Assembly (NCBI GenBank): GCA_032622095.1
Contig: CP136061.1
Span: 15,562,440-15,626,439 of the forward strand
Direction of reading: 5' to 3'
Length of the DNA: 64,000 nucleotides
Source: Siphonodentalium dalli
Taxonomy: Eukaryota; Mollusca; Scaphopoda; Gadilida; Siphonodentaliidae
Under the pieces are notes generated by a model. The model was given only the letters and a program-made list of their open reading frames with translations, was not told the origin of the DNA and did not search any database. A program made the translations under genes and the position numbers. Positions 56,301-56,952 of this stretch are shown here, one piece after another (positions within the stretch are counted from its first letter, which is position 1; the number at the start of each line of letters is the position of its first letter).

Positions 56301-56952
56301 TCATTGTTGGTGATCTTCCCTGGAGATTCATATCTCACCTCTCTTTATATATATTTACAGGAGTGTCAACATACAGATTATTCATTGTTGGTGATCTTCC
56401 CTGGAGATTCATATCTCACCTCTCTTTATATATATTTACAGGAACGTCAACATACAGATTATTCATTGTTGGTGATCTTCCCTGGAGATTCACATCTCAC
56501 CTCTCCTCATATATATATTTACAGGAACGTCAACATACAGAAGCACGCTGGATAAAGCTTTAGAAAATAATAAGAAAAAGAATGAGGAAAATAAGGAGAA
56601 TATACCGTTAAAATCTCTGTTAGAGTCGACCAAGGTGAAGGTCATAGAACTCAAAACCCCGACCAAAGCTCTCACATCTGCTCTCCAGGCTGAGAAACAG
56701 AAGGCGCAGGAATTTGATGACTATTTACAGAGAGTTCTGAATGAGGACGTCTGCTACAGTGCGCAGCCAGTACCTATGATGGAGGCGGAGTTAGATTCCT
56801 CTGATTCAACAGATGTTCCACATTCTAATGGAGTTCATGATGATGGCTCACTGAGTGATAGATTGTCGAGTTTTAAATCTGACATGGACAGAATTCGGAG
56901 GTCTGATGAGATGTTCGAGAAGCGATTGAGGAATCTTATGAACTCTTTGTGA
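3535..56952 (+). CDS. MCM3AP: MCM3AP/GANP gene, 3' half: 14 exons encoding the C-terminal 971 residues
   Basis: Join of 3535-3643, 12977-13146, 25455-25612, 26561-26728, 28153-28679, 34624-34766, 36025-36219, 40304-40558, 42467-42628, 43392-43515, 44455-44650, 47146-47323, 49125-49227 and 56525-56952. The sum is 2916 nt, an exact 972 codons with the stop, and all introns are GT-AG. From family knowledge, GANP is the Sac3-type scaffold of TREX-2: it docks mRNPs at the nuclear pore, and its C-terminal part (MCM3AP) binds MCM3. Colinear matches to human GANP as I recall it include VINGGPLP (human IVNGGPLP), the helical CID region, TYWKLLLALPE (human FWKLVLVLPD), YSWPVSEY (human LSWPVTEF) and HAPE (human NAPE). 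The SAC3 domain and start codon lie upstream of the window. The remaining uncertainty is exact exon edges where tandem copies of splice sites exist. Confidence 0.93.
3629..8973. repeat. 45-bp tandem array of the MCM3AP exon-1 donor junction, 112 units in 20 blocks
   Basis: Each unit holds the last exon codons and 5' splice site (CTCTACTCCCAG|GTATGT) plus about 25 bp of intron. Blocks of 10,3,12,3,5,4,6,4,3,4,4,7,7,7,3,6,5,3,7,9 units are separated by a 16-bp spacer TTAGTGTTTAACCAAC, whose second half repeats exon bases (TTTAACCAAC) lying just 5' of the unit. 112 x 45 plus 19 x 16 equals 5344 bp, which fits the observed span. Copies are nearly identical (C/T in GTCACAG or GTTACAG; rare GTCACTG). 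Both strands stay open within a block because 45 is a multiple of three; these frames are not independent genes. Confidence 0.97.
9037..9900 (+). repeat. Dispersed repeat starting AGCTCACCTGAGACGAAG, with GTCC/GTCTG microsatellite
   Basis: The start motif is followed by CGGTGGAGCTATAG and a (TCCG/TCTG)n tract at about 9080-9150. Then come about three diverged internal units of about 170 bp with TTCAGATTTGTTCAAATG and GGCCATAACTC. A second copy without the head lies at 11317-11930. I associate this family with bivalve genomes; no coding frame is seen. Confidence 0.7.
10205..10640. mobile_element. MITE family with GAATGAGGTCC / GGGACCTCATTCT palindromes
   Basis: Inverted segments such as AGAATGAGGTTCCCAGAGGG and CACCCTTATGGGACCTCATT bracket short spacers. 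The same family occurs at 35040-35575 and 56976-57890, with internal phrases on latent host-neutral sequence (GAAGTTCCCCAGTTGAAG in those copies, inverted here). No target duplication was identified. A poly-G run follows at about 10705-10722. Confidence 0.6.
11085..11200. mobile_element. Decayed TTAA MITE copy
   Basis: TTAACCATTTCATGACCAG on the left and GGTCATGGTAATTTTGTTAA on the right enclose the family palindrome (GCATTCTCTTATATATG...CATATAAAAGAGAATGC). The ends are degenerate, so this is an old copy. Confidence 0.5.
11317..11930 (+). repeat. Second copy of the GGCCATAACTC dispersed repeat
   Basis: GAGCTCACATCTTCTC is followed by diverged units with GGTTCATATTTGGT, CCTTGGGTGAC and GGCCATAACTC, paralleling 9160-9880. 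It is preceded by a poly-G run at about 11268-11280. No gene is present. Confidence 0.6.
12977..13146 (+). CDS. MCM3AP: MCM3AP exon 2 of window (residues 37-93)
   Basis: The acceptor is ATTCCAG ending at 12976 and the donor is GAG|GTATGT at 13146/13147. The first two bases complete a Glu codon, and the exon ends in phase 0. The product is low in complexity and rich in Ser, Pro, Thr and Gln, and ends PKPRPVYSGE, which aligns with the vertebrate linker ending PEPVPMYSDE just before the helical CID region. The internal ATG at 12979 is not taken as a start, because the reading continues from exon 1. Confidence 0.87.
13218..13460. mobile_element. Fold-back (palindromic) MITE just after exon 2
   Basis: Inverted arms CTCTATGAACGATGCAAACA and TTGCATCGTTCATAGAGCAC flank about 40 bp of spacer. 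The outer parts match the element split at 8983/12342 and a fragment at 31280-31380 and 33420-33480. It begins about 70 bp into intron 2. Confidence 0.7.
13565..13741. repeat. Long inverted repeat arm, partner at 20575-20740
   Basis: The stretch containing GATACGTTACACACTGAAC, GGATCTATGAGATCCG and GTCACAGGTCACGTGTCC recurs in reverse complement at 20575-20740. The arm continues at 15742-15790 (TAATATAAGCGAGAGGACAC, reverse complement at 20520-20570), which shows that the 13745-15741 element was inserted into the left arm. The two arms may be the ends of a larger transposon or an inverted duplication. Confidence 0.7.
13745..15741. mobile_element. ~2.0-kb DNA transposon with GGCC termini and 3-bp TAA target duplication
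   Basis: Left terminus GGCCAAAAAAAAAAAA then GGTTTTGGTTCTCAGGCA; right terminus GCCCGAGAACCAAAAC then a T-run and GGCC, an imperfect inverted repeat. TAA occurs at 13742-13744 and 15742-15744. The uninterrupted target is seen in the inverted copy at about 20570 (GCTTATATTACTGCTAG), which supports precise insertion. A 3-bp TWA duplication suggests PIF/Harbinger-like, but no transposase is readable. A related element is at 36520-37599. Confidence 0.7.
14215..14950 (+). repeat. Dispersed repeat with TCCG/TGTC microsatellite and ~150-180-bp internal units
   Basis: It has a (TGTC)n tract at about 14288-14332 followed by repeated phrases GGAGTTATGGCCC, GATCGGAACCAAATTTGG and GAGTTCGAATATGGG. A fragment recurs at 15370-15470. 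It lies inside the 2-kb GGCC element. Open frames here are incidental. Confidence 0.6.
15745..18600. other. Intron 2, no gene recognised
   Basis: Apart from the inverted-repeat arm at 15742-15790, I recognise nothing. A phrase on the pattern CATTTGTATGGATTATAGCT at about 16350 has a diverged echo at about 17010 (ATTTGGATAATAGCCATGC), so an old repeat is likely. Open frames are short and featureless. Confidence 0.35.
18627..18860 (+). pseudogene. C-terminal fragment of a non-LTR retrotransposon reverse transcriptase protein
   Basis: The open frame ends TRGNCFNLQKHHSS, then FFTNRVAEMWNKLPEYIV and ETGAFQNFE before a TGA at 18858-18860. The pattern TRG-x-x-F-x-L, then FF-x-x-R-x-x-x-x-W-x-x-LP, then a short spacer and F is typical of the extreme C-terminus of CR1/L2/jockey-type reverse transcriptases (family knowledge). 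A TAA at 18624-18626 closes the frame upstream and no polymerase motifs are seen, so this is a 5'-truncated dead copy in intron 2. Confidence 0.65.
18861..20350. other. Intron 2, no gene recognised
   Basis: GC-richer sequence to about 19210 may be the 3' end of the retroelement fragment just upstream. The 129-codon frame at 19243-19632 resembles nothing I know. A short poly-G run sits at about 20164-20175. Confidence 0.3.
20360..20770. repeat. Inverted-repeat cluster, including right arm of the 13.5/20.6-kb repeat
   Basis: GTTCAGTGTGTAACGTATCT occurs at about 20368 and 20710, and in reverse complement at about 13583. AACATTTTCAATAGAAAATA at about 20401 recurs in reverse complement at about 20743. 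The arrangement reads as two outward-facing transposon ends joined around one short target, meaning nested or rejoined copies of one TIR element. Confidence 0.55.
20852..21210. mobile_element. TTAA-flanked MITE inserted in the 45-bp satellite
   Basis: TTAA at 20848-20851 and 21211-21214; termini CCCTTTACCCAACA and TGTTGGGTAAAGGG. The flanks AGTATAGAATGG and TAAGGGAACTACTC join to give a normal satellite unit, so the MITE inserted at the TTAA of the first unit. Two full palindromic cores lie inside, separated by A/T-rich sequence. Confidence 0.9.
21211..23998. repeat. 45-bp satellite array, about 62 copies, intron 2
   Basis: The unit is TTAATAAGGGAACTACTCGT followed by CAATGAGTATTTAGTATAGAATGGG. 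Variants are CTCATCAATG for CTCGTCAATG, and 44-bp units lacking one G. Read on the minus strand the unit encodes a stop-free 15-residue repeat (SSSLINPFYTKYSLT), but this is a by-product. The same family forms arrays in intron 7 (longer unit) and, inverted, in intron 12. No MCM3AP exon sequence is present in the unit. Confidence 0.95.
23999..25040. mobile_element. 1042-bp non-autonomous hAT-like element with 8-bp target duplication
   Basis: Termini TAGAGATGGGCGGTA and TACCGCCCATCTCTA form a 15-bp perfect inverted repeat, with further GGTATCGGTA / TACCGATACC inverted blocks inside. It is flanked by CTACTCGT at 23991-23998 and 25041-25048, an exact 8-bp duplication, as expected for hAT transposition. 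It interrupts a 45-bp satellite unit. No transposase frame is present. Confidence 0.92.
25041..25125. repeat. Distal end of the 45-bp satellite beyond the hAT element
   Basis: Nearly two further units (CAATGAGTATTTAGTATAG, then TTTAGCATAGACTGGG) continue the array after the insertion and fade into unique sequence. Confidence 0.85.
25455..25612 (+). CDS. MCM3AP: MCM3AP exon 3 of window (residues 94-146)
   Basis: The acceptor is ATTTTCAG ending at 25454 and the donor is TTAAG|GTTAGT at 25612/25613. It enters in phase 0 and leaves two bases of an Arg codon. The protein is helical (AIKDIARSMFLDVISGIARN, then KHAVDTILDTQTALMDSIV), corresponding to the amphipathic segment that opens the centrin/ENY2-interacting region of GANP. 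The last 90 bp of the exon, with the donor, recur twice in the following intron. The first donor is chosen because it gives the shortest form and the right phase; the second donor would also be in frame. Confidence 0.86.
25613..25810 (+). repeat. Two 90-bp copies of the exon-3 end plus donor
   Basis: Donor copies at 25703 (AAG|GTTAGT) and 25793 (CG|GTTGGT) follow the real one at 25613 at exact 90-bp spacing. Each copy repeats exon sequence encoding KHAVDTILDTQ as KHAVQAIL(I/D)TQNAIV and the end SMLR. The frame stays open through both copies to a stop at 25872-25874, so use of the second donor would add 30 residues in frame. Confidence 0.9.
25811..26165. repeat. Short direct repeats and a 26-bp poly-C tract
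   Basis: CTGGTTAAACAACACATGTG recurs at about 25811 and 25931, and CCGATCGGCCA followed by GTCCGCCTCTGC recurs near 25860 and 26138. An uninterrupted C-run spans 26014-26039. This lies in intron 3. Confidence 0.75.
26250..26471. mobile_element. Decayed TTAA MITE upstream of exon 4
   Basis: TTAA at 26246-26249 and 26472-26475. The left end is ACATTCCATGACTGGAGC and the right end GCTCCTGTCATGATATG. The family palindromic core is present but diverged. It ends about 90 bp before the exon-4 acceptor. Confidence 0.6.
26561..26728 (+). CDS. MCM3AP: MCM3AP exon 4 of window (residues 146-202)
   Basis: The acceptor is TCTATTATAG ending at 26560 and the donor is AATCG|GTGAGT at 26728/26729. The first base completes Arg and the last two begin another Arg. 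The product is a highly charged helix (ERKALEREREYTLNRLS) followed by IELMDDILKTSVDKQ, matching the ELSQGLAVELMERVMMEF stretch of human GANP that forms the long helix wrapped by ENY2. Reading past the donor meets TGA at once, so this donor is effectively required. Three decayed copies of the donor follow. Confidence 0.9.
26729..26902 (+). repeat. Three 56-bp copies of the exon-4 end plus donor
   Basis: ATCG|GTGAGT recurs at 26785, 26841 and 26897 after the real donor at 26729. Each copy repeats AAACAGATAGATATCATAG of the exon with small changes (GCAAAGGAATAG for GTAAAGGATGAG). 56 bp is not a multiple of three, and TGA follows the first donor directly, so the extra donors can only yield truncated products. 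Confidence 0.92.
27821..28085. mobile_element. TTAA-flanked MITE, CCCTTTGAGTGCCAGG subfamily
   Basis: TTAA at 27817-27820 and 28086-28089. Termini CCCTTTGAGTGCCAGG and CCTGGCACTCAAAGGG are a perfect 16-bp inverted repeat. It contains one copy of the shared palindromic core. It lies about 70 bp upstream of the exon-5 acceptor. Confidence 0.9.
28153..28679 (+). CDS. MCM3AP: MCM3AP exon 5 of window (residues 202-378), CID and following region
   Basis: The acceptor is TGTTTTCCAG ending at 28152 and the donor is CCAG|GTTAGT at 28679/28680. At 527 nt it is the largest exon. It encodes YVQGELKKQCIEK, then a helical stretch, then FFSHWKSLFSKR and MQTFPQAPS, matching human CKYLQRWREAV and MRAFPAAP around the centrin-binding end of the CID; the Trp is conserved. 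The last part (KNRWCDIALNAY, WQPLDIPKVI) matches the human segment just before the WKLVLVLPD motif. No tandem copies of its splice sites are seen on the donor side. Confidence 0.93.
28872..30940. mobile_element. 2.07-kb TTAA-target element carrying a THAP-like ORF
   Basis: TTAA at 28868-28871 and 30941-30944. Imperfect termini are AGGATTACAATGCTC and GAGC-like CAGCACCCTATTCCT. The bases either side rejoin to TTCTTTAACAATTTTATAA, as found uninterrupted at about 3423-3440, which supports a clean insertion. The interior has repeated AATAAAGAGCGTT motifs and one THAP-like frame; no catalytic domain was recognised. Confidence 0.75.
29312..29476 (+). CDS. THAP-like zinc-finger fragment, 54 codons
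   Basis: It starts ATG at 29312 and stops at 29474-29476. The product MPYKCSVFGCGWSC, then LYSFPNDVRLRAIWQDFCGK, fits the N-terminal half of a THAP domain: Met, Cys-x4-Cys, a short loop, (Y/F)xFPxD and an LRxxW helix. The second zinc pair (Cys-x2-His) is missing, either because the frame is truncated or because it continues in an unseen exon. THAP domains are common in DNA-transposon proteins, and this one lies inside a TTAA element, so I read it as a transposon-derived fragment. Confidence 0.6.
   Translation: MPYKCSVFGCGWSCDFQLGIMLYSFPNDVRLRAIWQDFCGKPVAQNQKPITYTK
31237..32940. other. Intron 5, old repeat fragments, no gene
   Basis: A fragment of the fold-back family occurs at about 31275-31380. 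TGTCAGGC/GCCTGACA-rich segments at 31735-31850 and 32275-32370 look like two ends of an old element. A 38-bp direct duplication (GTGATTATACATAAAATGGG) lies at about 32795-32870. Nothing coding is recognised. Confidence 0.5.
32965..33120. repeat. Fold-back repeat, intron 5
   Basis: ATCGCATTGTTTCGAGGTTG and CAACCAAGAAACAATGCGAT are inverted arms. Between them, GTCAAAATTCACC...GGTGAATATTGAC forms the inner stem around GGCCGTAGGCC. It is followed by CGCGCTTTGATTGGAC. Related fold-backs are at about 44850 and 58430. Confidence 0.75.
33676..34623 (+). repeat. 49-bp tandem array of the exon-6 acceptor region, 19 units
   Basis: The unit is GTTATCATATGAATGG, TTTGTGACAGCCTTGG, ACTATATTTTTCTACAG. The interval from 33695 to 34623 equals 19 x 49 minus 3, matching three units that lack one G. 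Each unit carries a pyrimidine tract and CAG; early copies read TTTTTTGACAG, one near 34523 reads TACATG and has lost AG. The last copy is the real exon-6 acceptor. Every unit has an in-register TGA (GGTTTGTGA), so upstream acceptors would truncate the protein. Confidence 0.95.
34624..34766 (+). CDS. MCM3AP: MCM3AP exon 6 of window (residues 378-425)
   Basis: The acceptor is TTTTTCTACAG ending at 34623 and the donor is TACAAG|GTTGGT at 34766/34767. The first two bases complete Gly. The product SSMTTYWKLLLALPESGGK and the following LLCKWLRSKF match human FWKLVLVLPD and ILANWLKVKF, the start of the C-terminal MCM3AP region. The acceptor is the last of about 20 tandem copies. Any upstream copy would read YHMNGL and then a TGA stop, so the final copy must be used for full-length protein. 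Confidence 0.92.
35040..35575. mobile_element. GAATGAGGTCC MITE family, one long or two joined copies
   Basis: Palindromic modules AGAATGAGGTCCCCAGAGGG and CCCTCTGGGAACCTCATTCT recur, with an internal stretch containing GAAGTTCCCCAGTTGAAG and GAGACTATAGATACTTCC. The same order is seen at 56976-57890 and, inverted, at 10205-10640. It lies in intron 6. Confidence 0.7.
35583..35954. mobile_element. TTAA-flanked MITE, CCCTTTACCCAACA subfamily, intron 6
   Basis: TTAA at 35579-35582 and 35955-35958; termini CCCTTTACCCAACA and TGTTGGGTAAAGGG. It contains two palindromic cores separated by A/T-rich spacer and is nearly identical to 20852-21210. It ends 70 bp upstream of exon 7. Confidence 0.92.
36025..36219 (+). 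CDS. MCM3AP: MCM3AP exon 7 of window (residues 426-490)
   Basis: The acceptor is TTGTTATTATAG ending at 36024 and the donor is CTACTC|GTGAGT at 36219/36220, phase 0 on both sides. It encodes SDLLSHYRVEIDEGSKRQLA and later FSGTSAILFVMKPIPDDDET, which correspond to human [20 protein letters not shown] and GASGLMLLLPP. A 372-bp TTAA MITE ends 70 bp upstream of the exon. Confidence 0.9.
36520..37599. mobile_element. 1.08-kb GGCC-ended element with TTA target duplication, intron 7
   Basis: TTA at 36517-36519 and 37600-37602. The left end is GGCCAAAACAAATTAATTAA then GATTCTCAGGCACCGCCGC; the right end is GCCTGAGAATCAATTC ... TTTGTTTGGCC. The terminal pattern and 3-bp TWA duplication match the element at 13745-15741, so both belong to one family. 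It carries a Cys-rich exon-like frame at 37004-37186. Confidence 0.8.
37004..37186 (+). pseudogene. Cys-rich terminal exon of a transposon gene
   Basis: An acceptor-like ATATTTCAG precedes a frame beginning CTGTAAATCC, read with its Cys as SCKSFPDICIKCGG, then GCHPQCKTCLEKF and a Lys-rich tail ending NKAK and a stop at 37184-37186. Cys-x2-Cys and Cys-x3-Cys-x2-Cys pairs suggest a zinc ribbon. No ATG opens it. It lies inside the GGCC element, so I infer it is a remnant 3' exon of the element's own gene. Family not identified. Confidence 0.4.
37845..38030. mobile_element. Decayed TTAA-family MITE
   Basis: The core palindrome (ATTCTCTTATATATGTGAGG...GGCATATATAAGAGATTAC) lies between AAGTTTGTGGGAACC on the left and GCTCCAGTCATGGAAGGG on the right. 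The right end matches the CCTTCCATGACTGGAGC subfamily, inverted, but TTAA has decayed. Confidence 0.5.
38169..38298. repeat. Near-perfect hairpin, arms about 62 bp
   Basis: TACAGTAATGCTCTAAGTAA at the left is mirrored by TTACTTATAGCATTACTGTA at the right, with GGGTAACTTTTCAGGAT / ATCCTGAAAAGTTACCC at the centre and almost no loop. Only a few mismatches are visible (for example CCACAGCAG versus CTGCTATGG). Probably a very short fold-back element. Confidence 0.85.
38527..39790. repeat. 66-68-bp minisatellite, about 18-19 copies, intron 7
   Basis: The unit is TTAAACTTATTATCTGAACA, TTTCCTATGGGATAACTACT, CATCAATGATGCTTTAGTAT, AGAAAGGA. It is related to the 45-bp satellite (TACTCATCAATGA and TTTAGTATAGAA are shared) with an extra ~21-bp block. 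Diversity increases distally (AATTATGC, TGTAGAAAGGGTTACAC). The tail 38300-38530 matches, inverted, sequences at 47420-47520 and 48900-49090. Confidence 0.93.
39804..40243. mobile_element. TTAA MITE with eroded right end, intron 7
   Basis: TTAA at 39800-39803, then CCCTTTACCCAACAGAACGG. Two palindromic cores are separated by an expanded A/T-rich spacer. The right end stops at TTTTGTTGGTA without the expected AAAGGGTTAA. The exon-8 acceptor lies about 60 bp downstream. Confidence 0.8.
40304..40558 (+). CDS. MCM3AP: MCM3AP exon 8 of window (residues 491-575)
   Basis: The acceptor is TTTAATTTCAG ending at 40303 and the donor is GACAAG|GTATAT at 40558/40559, phase 0 on both sides. EYWLEEQDRLLTILNSKP and NPVVPLVVLVP match human DVYWLSALLQLKQLLQAKP and QPALPLVVLVP; the PLVVLVP block is identical. 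The exon is cleaner and more GC-rich than the repeat-laden sequence around it. Confidence 0.93.
40559..41875. other. Intron 8 proximal part: no gene; one partial MITE core
   Basis: A partial copy of the palindromic core with its A/T-rich spacer lies at about 41020-41165 (GCCAATGCATTCTCTAATAT...AGAGAATGCATTGGCACAGG). A short (GTCT)n tract occurs at about 41386-41405. The Lys-rich frame at 40638-40826 looks like transposon-end sequence (GATTGTTTCTCAGGGATCGC recalls the GGCC element ends). Confidence 0.4.
41880..42358. mobile_element. TTAA-flanked MITE, CCCTTTGAGTGCCA subfamily, intron 8
   Basis: TTAA at 41876-41879 and 42359-42362; termini CCCTTTGAGTGCCACGGG and CCTGGCACACAAAGGG. It contains CCGATCTCATCGGCCC near the left end, T-rich runs, and one shared palindromic core near the right. 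Confidence 0.85.
42467..42628 (+). CDS. MCM3AP: MCM3AP exon 9 of window (residues 576-629)
   Basis: The acceptor is TTTCTAATTTAAG ending at 42466 and the donor is CATCAT|GTGAGT at 42628/42629, phase 0 on both sides. The product LCDAIQWLARFKPSELHLEA matches human [20 protein letters not shown], and FLQDSFFTLVLQNLKERR matches GHEFSGRFFHDRRERR. It contains no ATG in frame, so a start-codon-based ORF search misses it. The donor and some 15 bp of exon end are repeated once 34 bp downstream. Confidence 0.88.
42629..42670 (+). repeat. Single 34-bp duplicate of the exon-9 donor
   Basis: AAAGGATATCTTCATCAT|GTGAGT at 42663 repeats the exon end AAAGGATACCTTCATCAT|GTGAGT at 42629. Thirty-four base pairs is out of frame, so use of the second donor would shift the reading. 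Confidence 0.85.
42679..42750. mobile_element. 72-bp minimal TTAA inverted-repeat element
   Basis: TTAA at 42675-42678 and 42751-42754. Termini CACGTTGAGTGCCA and TGGCACTCAACGTG form a perfect inverted repeat similar to the CCCTTTGAGTGCCA subfamily. It has no palindromic core. It lies nine bases beyond the duplicated donor of intron 9. Confidence 0.8.
42821..43064. mobile_element. TTAA-flanked MITE, CCCTTCCATGACTGGA subfamily, intron 9
   Basis: TTAA at 42817-42820 and 43065-43068; termini CCCTTCCATGACTGG and CTCATCATGAAAGGG. It contains two palindromic cores in the order typical of this subfamily. Confidence 0.85.
43392..43515 (+). CDS. MCM3AP: MCM3AP exon 10 of window (residues 630-671)
   Basis: The acceptor is TTCTATTGATAG ending at 43391 and the donor is GCTCCAG|GTACAG at 43515/43516. 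It enters in phase 0 and leaves one base of a Glu codon. DPNLLINFYNHCVEFLINLL and YSWPVSEY match human [20 protein letters not shown] and LSWPVTEF. Three further donors, each 66 bp on, keep the frame, so the exon could be longer by 22, 44 or 66 residues. The first donor gives the human-like length. Confidence 0.9.
43516..43735 (+). repeat. Three 66-bp in-frame copies of the exon-10 end plus donor
   Basis: GCTCCAG|GTACA recurs at 43582, 43648 and 43714 after the real donor at 43516. Each unit repeats exon codons KDYSWPVSEYCNSHAP followed by GTVLFI from intron. Sixty-six bp is 22 codons and the frame is open until after the last copy (stop at 43731-43733), so all four donors give in-frame splices to exon 11. 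Confidence 0.95.
43790..43908. repeat. 58-bp direct duplication
   Basis: CTGAATCTGACATGGTATGG through TTAGGTCACTAGATCA occurs twice in tandem. It lies in intron 10 with no splice-site content noticed. Confidence 0.85.
44017..44067. repeat. Perfect 22-bp-arm hairpin
   Basis: GCTTTGCTTCTTGCTGCAGT plus GG pairs with CC plus ACTGCAGCAAGAAGCAAAGC around a 7-base loop GTGCATG. It is in intron 10. It is more GC-rich than the surroundings and has no visible transposon family. Confidence 0.9.
44340..44426. mobile_element. Right half of a TTAA MITE adjoining exon 11
   Basis: The right end GCTCCTGTCATGGAAGGG is followed by TTAA at 44427-44430. Only half of the last palindromic core is left (ATATATAAGAAAATGCACTG). 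The exon-11 acceptor is 25 bp beyond the TTAA. Confidence 0.65.
44455..44650 (+). CDS. MCM3AP: MCM3AP exon 11 of window (residues 671-736)
   Basis: The acceptor is TTACATTTCAG ending at 44454 and the donor is TCAAG|GTGAAT at 44650/44651. The first two bases complete Glu to give HAPE-LPPHYWN, matching human WNAPEHLAWLK. The product continues LGTLGLPAF and a Ser/Thr-rich tail ending SSSSVFLKS. The right half of a TTAA MITE ends only about 25 bp upstream of the acceptor. The upstream ATG at 44418 lies in MITE and intron sequence and is not used. Confidence 0.89.
44850..45015. repeat. Fold-back repeat, intron 11
   Basis: GAGTCTCCAGTTTTTGTGGA and TCCACTATAAACTGGGGACG are inverted arms. The inner stem TTAGGTCTGGACC / GGCCCAGACCTAA surrounds a short loop. 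The organisation resembles the fold-back at 58426-58600, which also begins TATATAGAGGATCT. Confidence 0.7.
45016..45840. other. Intron 11, nothing recognised
   Basis: AT-rich sequence without recognisable genes; the weak frame on the minus strand at 45009-45212 shows no family features. Confidence 0.35.
45848..46003. mobile_element. Decayed TTAA MITE, intron 11
   Basis: TTAA at 45844-45847 is followed by CCCTCACATGACTGGAGC. The right end reads CAGGTCCCATCATGAAAG and lacks the final GGTTAA. One palindromic core remains. Confidence 0.6.
46300..46910. repeat. Dispersed repeat rich in TTGACCTTGA / TCAAGGTCAAGG with GACA tail
   Basis: About four diverged units of 100-130 bp contain CATCGAAATC, TACCCCCACATACCAAGTTT and TTTCAAGGTCAAGGT, ending in (CAGA)n at about 46858-46882. 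The plus and minus frames with repeated motifs are by-products. Confidence 0.65.
46975..47145 (+). repeat. Two extra copies of the exon-12 acceptor (79 and 85 bp apart)
   Basis: TTCCAG|GGTGAACAGG at 46981/46982 and TTCCAG|GGTAAACAGG at 47060/47061 precede the real acceptor at 47145/47146. Each copy includes about 45 bp of exon (VNRLLVKACEDFEDS) and then GATTTCTATGTCTTATTAAT. In the register set by exon 11 both upstream copies hit TAA in TCTTATTAA, so they would truncate the protein. Confidence 0.92.
47146..47323 (+). CDS. MCM3AP: MCM3AP exon 12 of window (residues 736-795)
   Basis: The acceptor is TTAATTCCAG ending at 47145 and the donor is TCCGAG|GTACGC at 47323/47324. The product RVNRLLVKACEDFEDSCYLM is followed by APWTDVIMSCIDYKIKMVDF, matching human IPWDDLIALCINHKLRDW. 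Two earlier acceptor copies at 46981/46982 and 47060/47061 carry the same first exon codons but run into TAA within their own repeat, so only the third gives full-length product. Confidence 0.91.
47568..47960. repeat. Dispersed repeat with GTCCGTCCGTC tract
   Basis: Head ATGGGGGGTATACTGGATTG, then CTGTCCGTTTGTCCGTCCGT, then two diverged units with CAAGTTGCTTG, CACAGTATCTCAAATCA and TTGTCTGTGTTGTGACC. The GGGGGTATATTGGATTGAAT motif at 10722 is similar. Confidence 0.5.
47975..48890. repeat. Inverted copy of the 45-bp satellite, about 20 units, intron 12
   Basis: The unit is AACCCTTTCTATATTAAATA, CTCATTGATGAGTAGTTCCC, TTATT, the reverse complement type of the intron-2 satellite. Variation is ordered: a block of seven units (315 bp; with CATCGATG, CATTAATG and TTCATTGAGG variants) is itself duplicated, for example 48231 versus 48546. 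Flanking repeats (GGAAATGTTCAGATAATA) match those around the intron-7 array. Confidence 0.92.
49125..49227 (+). CDS. MCM3AP: MCM3AP exon 13 of window (residues 796-830)
   Basis: The acceptor is TTATTGACAG ending at 49124 and the donor is TTACAAA|GTGAGT at 49227/49228. It encodes DVMDDMVVVYSEDNMKRFTV and TQEWKNAVRDAQLQ, matching human [20 protein letters not shown] and SWEQARLQTQ. One base is left to start the next codon. The following 7.3-kb intron is mostly an 81-bp acceptor array. Confidence 0.88.
49228..49965. other. Intron 13 proximal: dispersed repeat fragments
   Basis: GGAAATGTTCAGATAATA, CTCCTTCTGTACTTTTATT and GACCATTCTGATGTACAC segments at about 49495-49600 and 49715-49915 are copies of the sequences flanking the 45/66-bp arrays. 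A short CCACCATCA(C/T)GTTAG(A/G)CTGG duplication occurs at about 49320 and 49368. No exon is seen. Confidence 0.6.
49966..56524 (+). repeat. 81-bp tandem array of the exon-14 acceptor junction, 81 units
   Basis: The unit is GAACGTCAACATACAG, ATTATTCATTGTTGGTGATC, TTCCCTGGAGATTCATATCT, CACCTCTCTTTATATATATT, TACAG. Span 6559 bp equals 81 x 81 with two +2 indels (about 50520 and the last unit) and one 6-bp deletion (about 50700). The unit ends in the exon-14 pyrimidine tract and AG and begins with the first bases of exon 14. By eye, about 44 of 82 junctions keep ACAG; about 29 read ACAT and about 9 ACGG, which would not splice. The frame in register with exon 13 is stop-free from 50552 to 56563. 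Confidence 0.96.
56525..56952 (+). CDS. MCM3AP: MCM3AP last coding exon (residues 830-971) with stop TGA
   Basis: The acceptor is ATATTTACAG ending at 56524; the stop is TGA at 56950-56952. The first two bases complete Arg, giving R-TSTYRSTLDKALENN, then a Lys/Glu-rich coiled stretch, QEFDDYLQRVLNED (human RFEDQLQQWLSED) and a terminal helix (SDRLSSFKSDMDRIRRSDEM; human LGERLKHLERLIRSS). Its first ~17 bases are identical to the start of each 81-bp repeat unit upstream. A 2-bp insertion in the last repeat puts upstream acceptors out of frame with this exon, so the final acceptor must be used for the native C-terminus. Confidence 0.92.

Noticed and set aside
49966-56563. Large repeat protein gene encoded by the stop-free 81-bp array (for example the 822-codon stretch from 54095)
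   Set aside because: It has no ATG; openness follows from a stop-free 81-bp unit. The array lies between exons 13 and 14 and ends at the exon-14 acceptor, so intron is the simpler reading.
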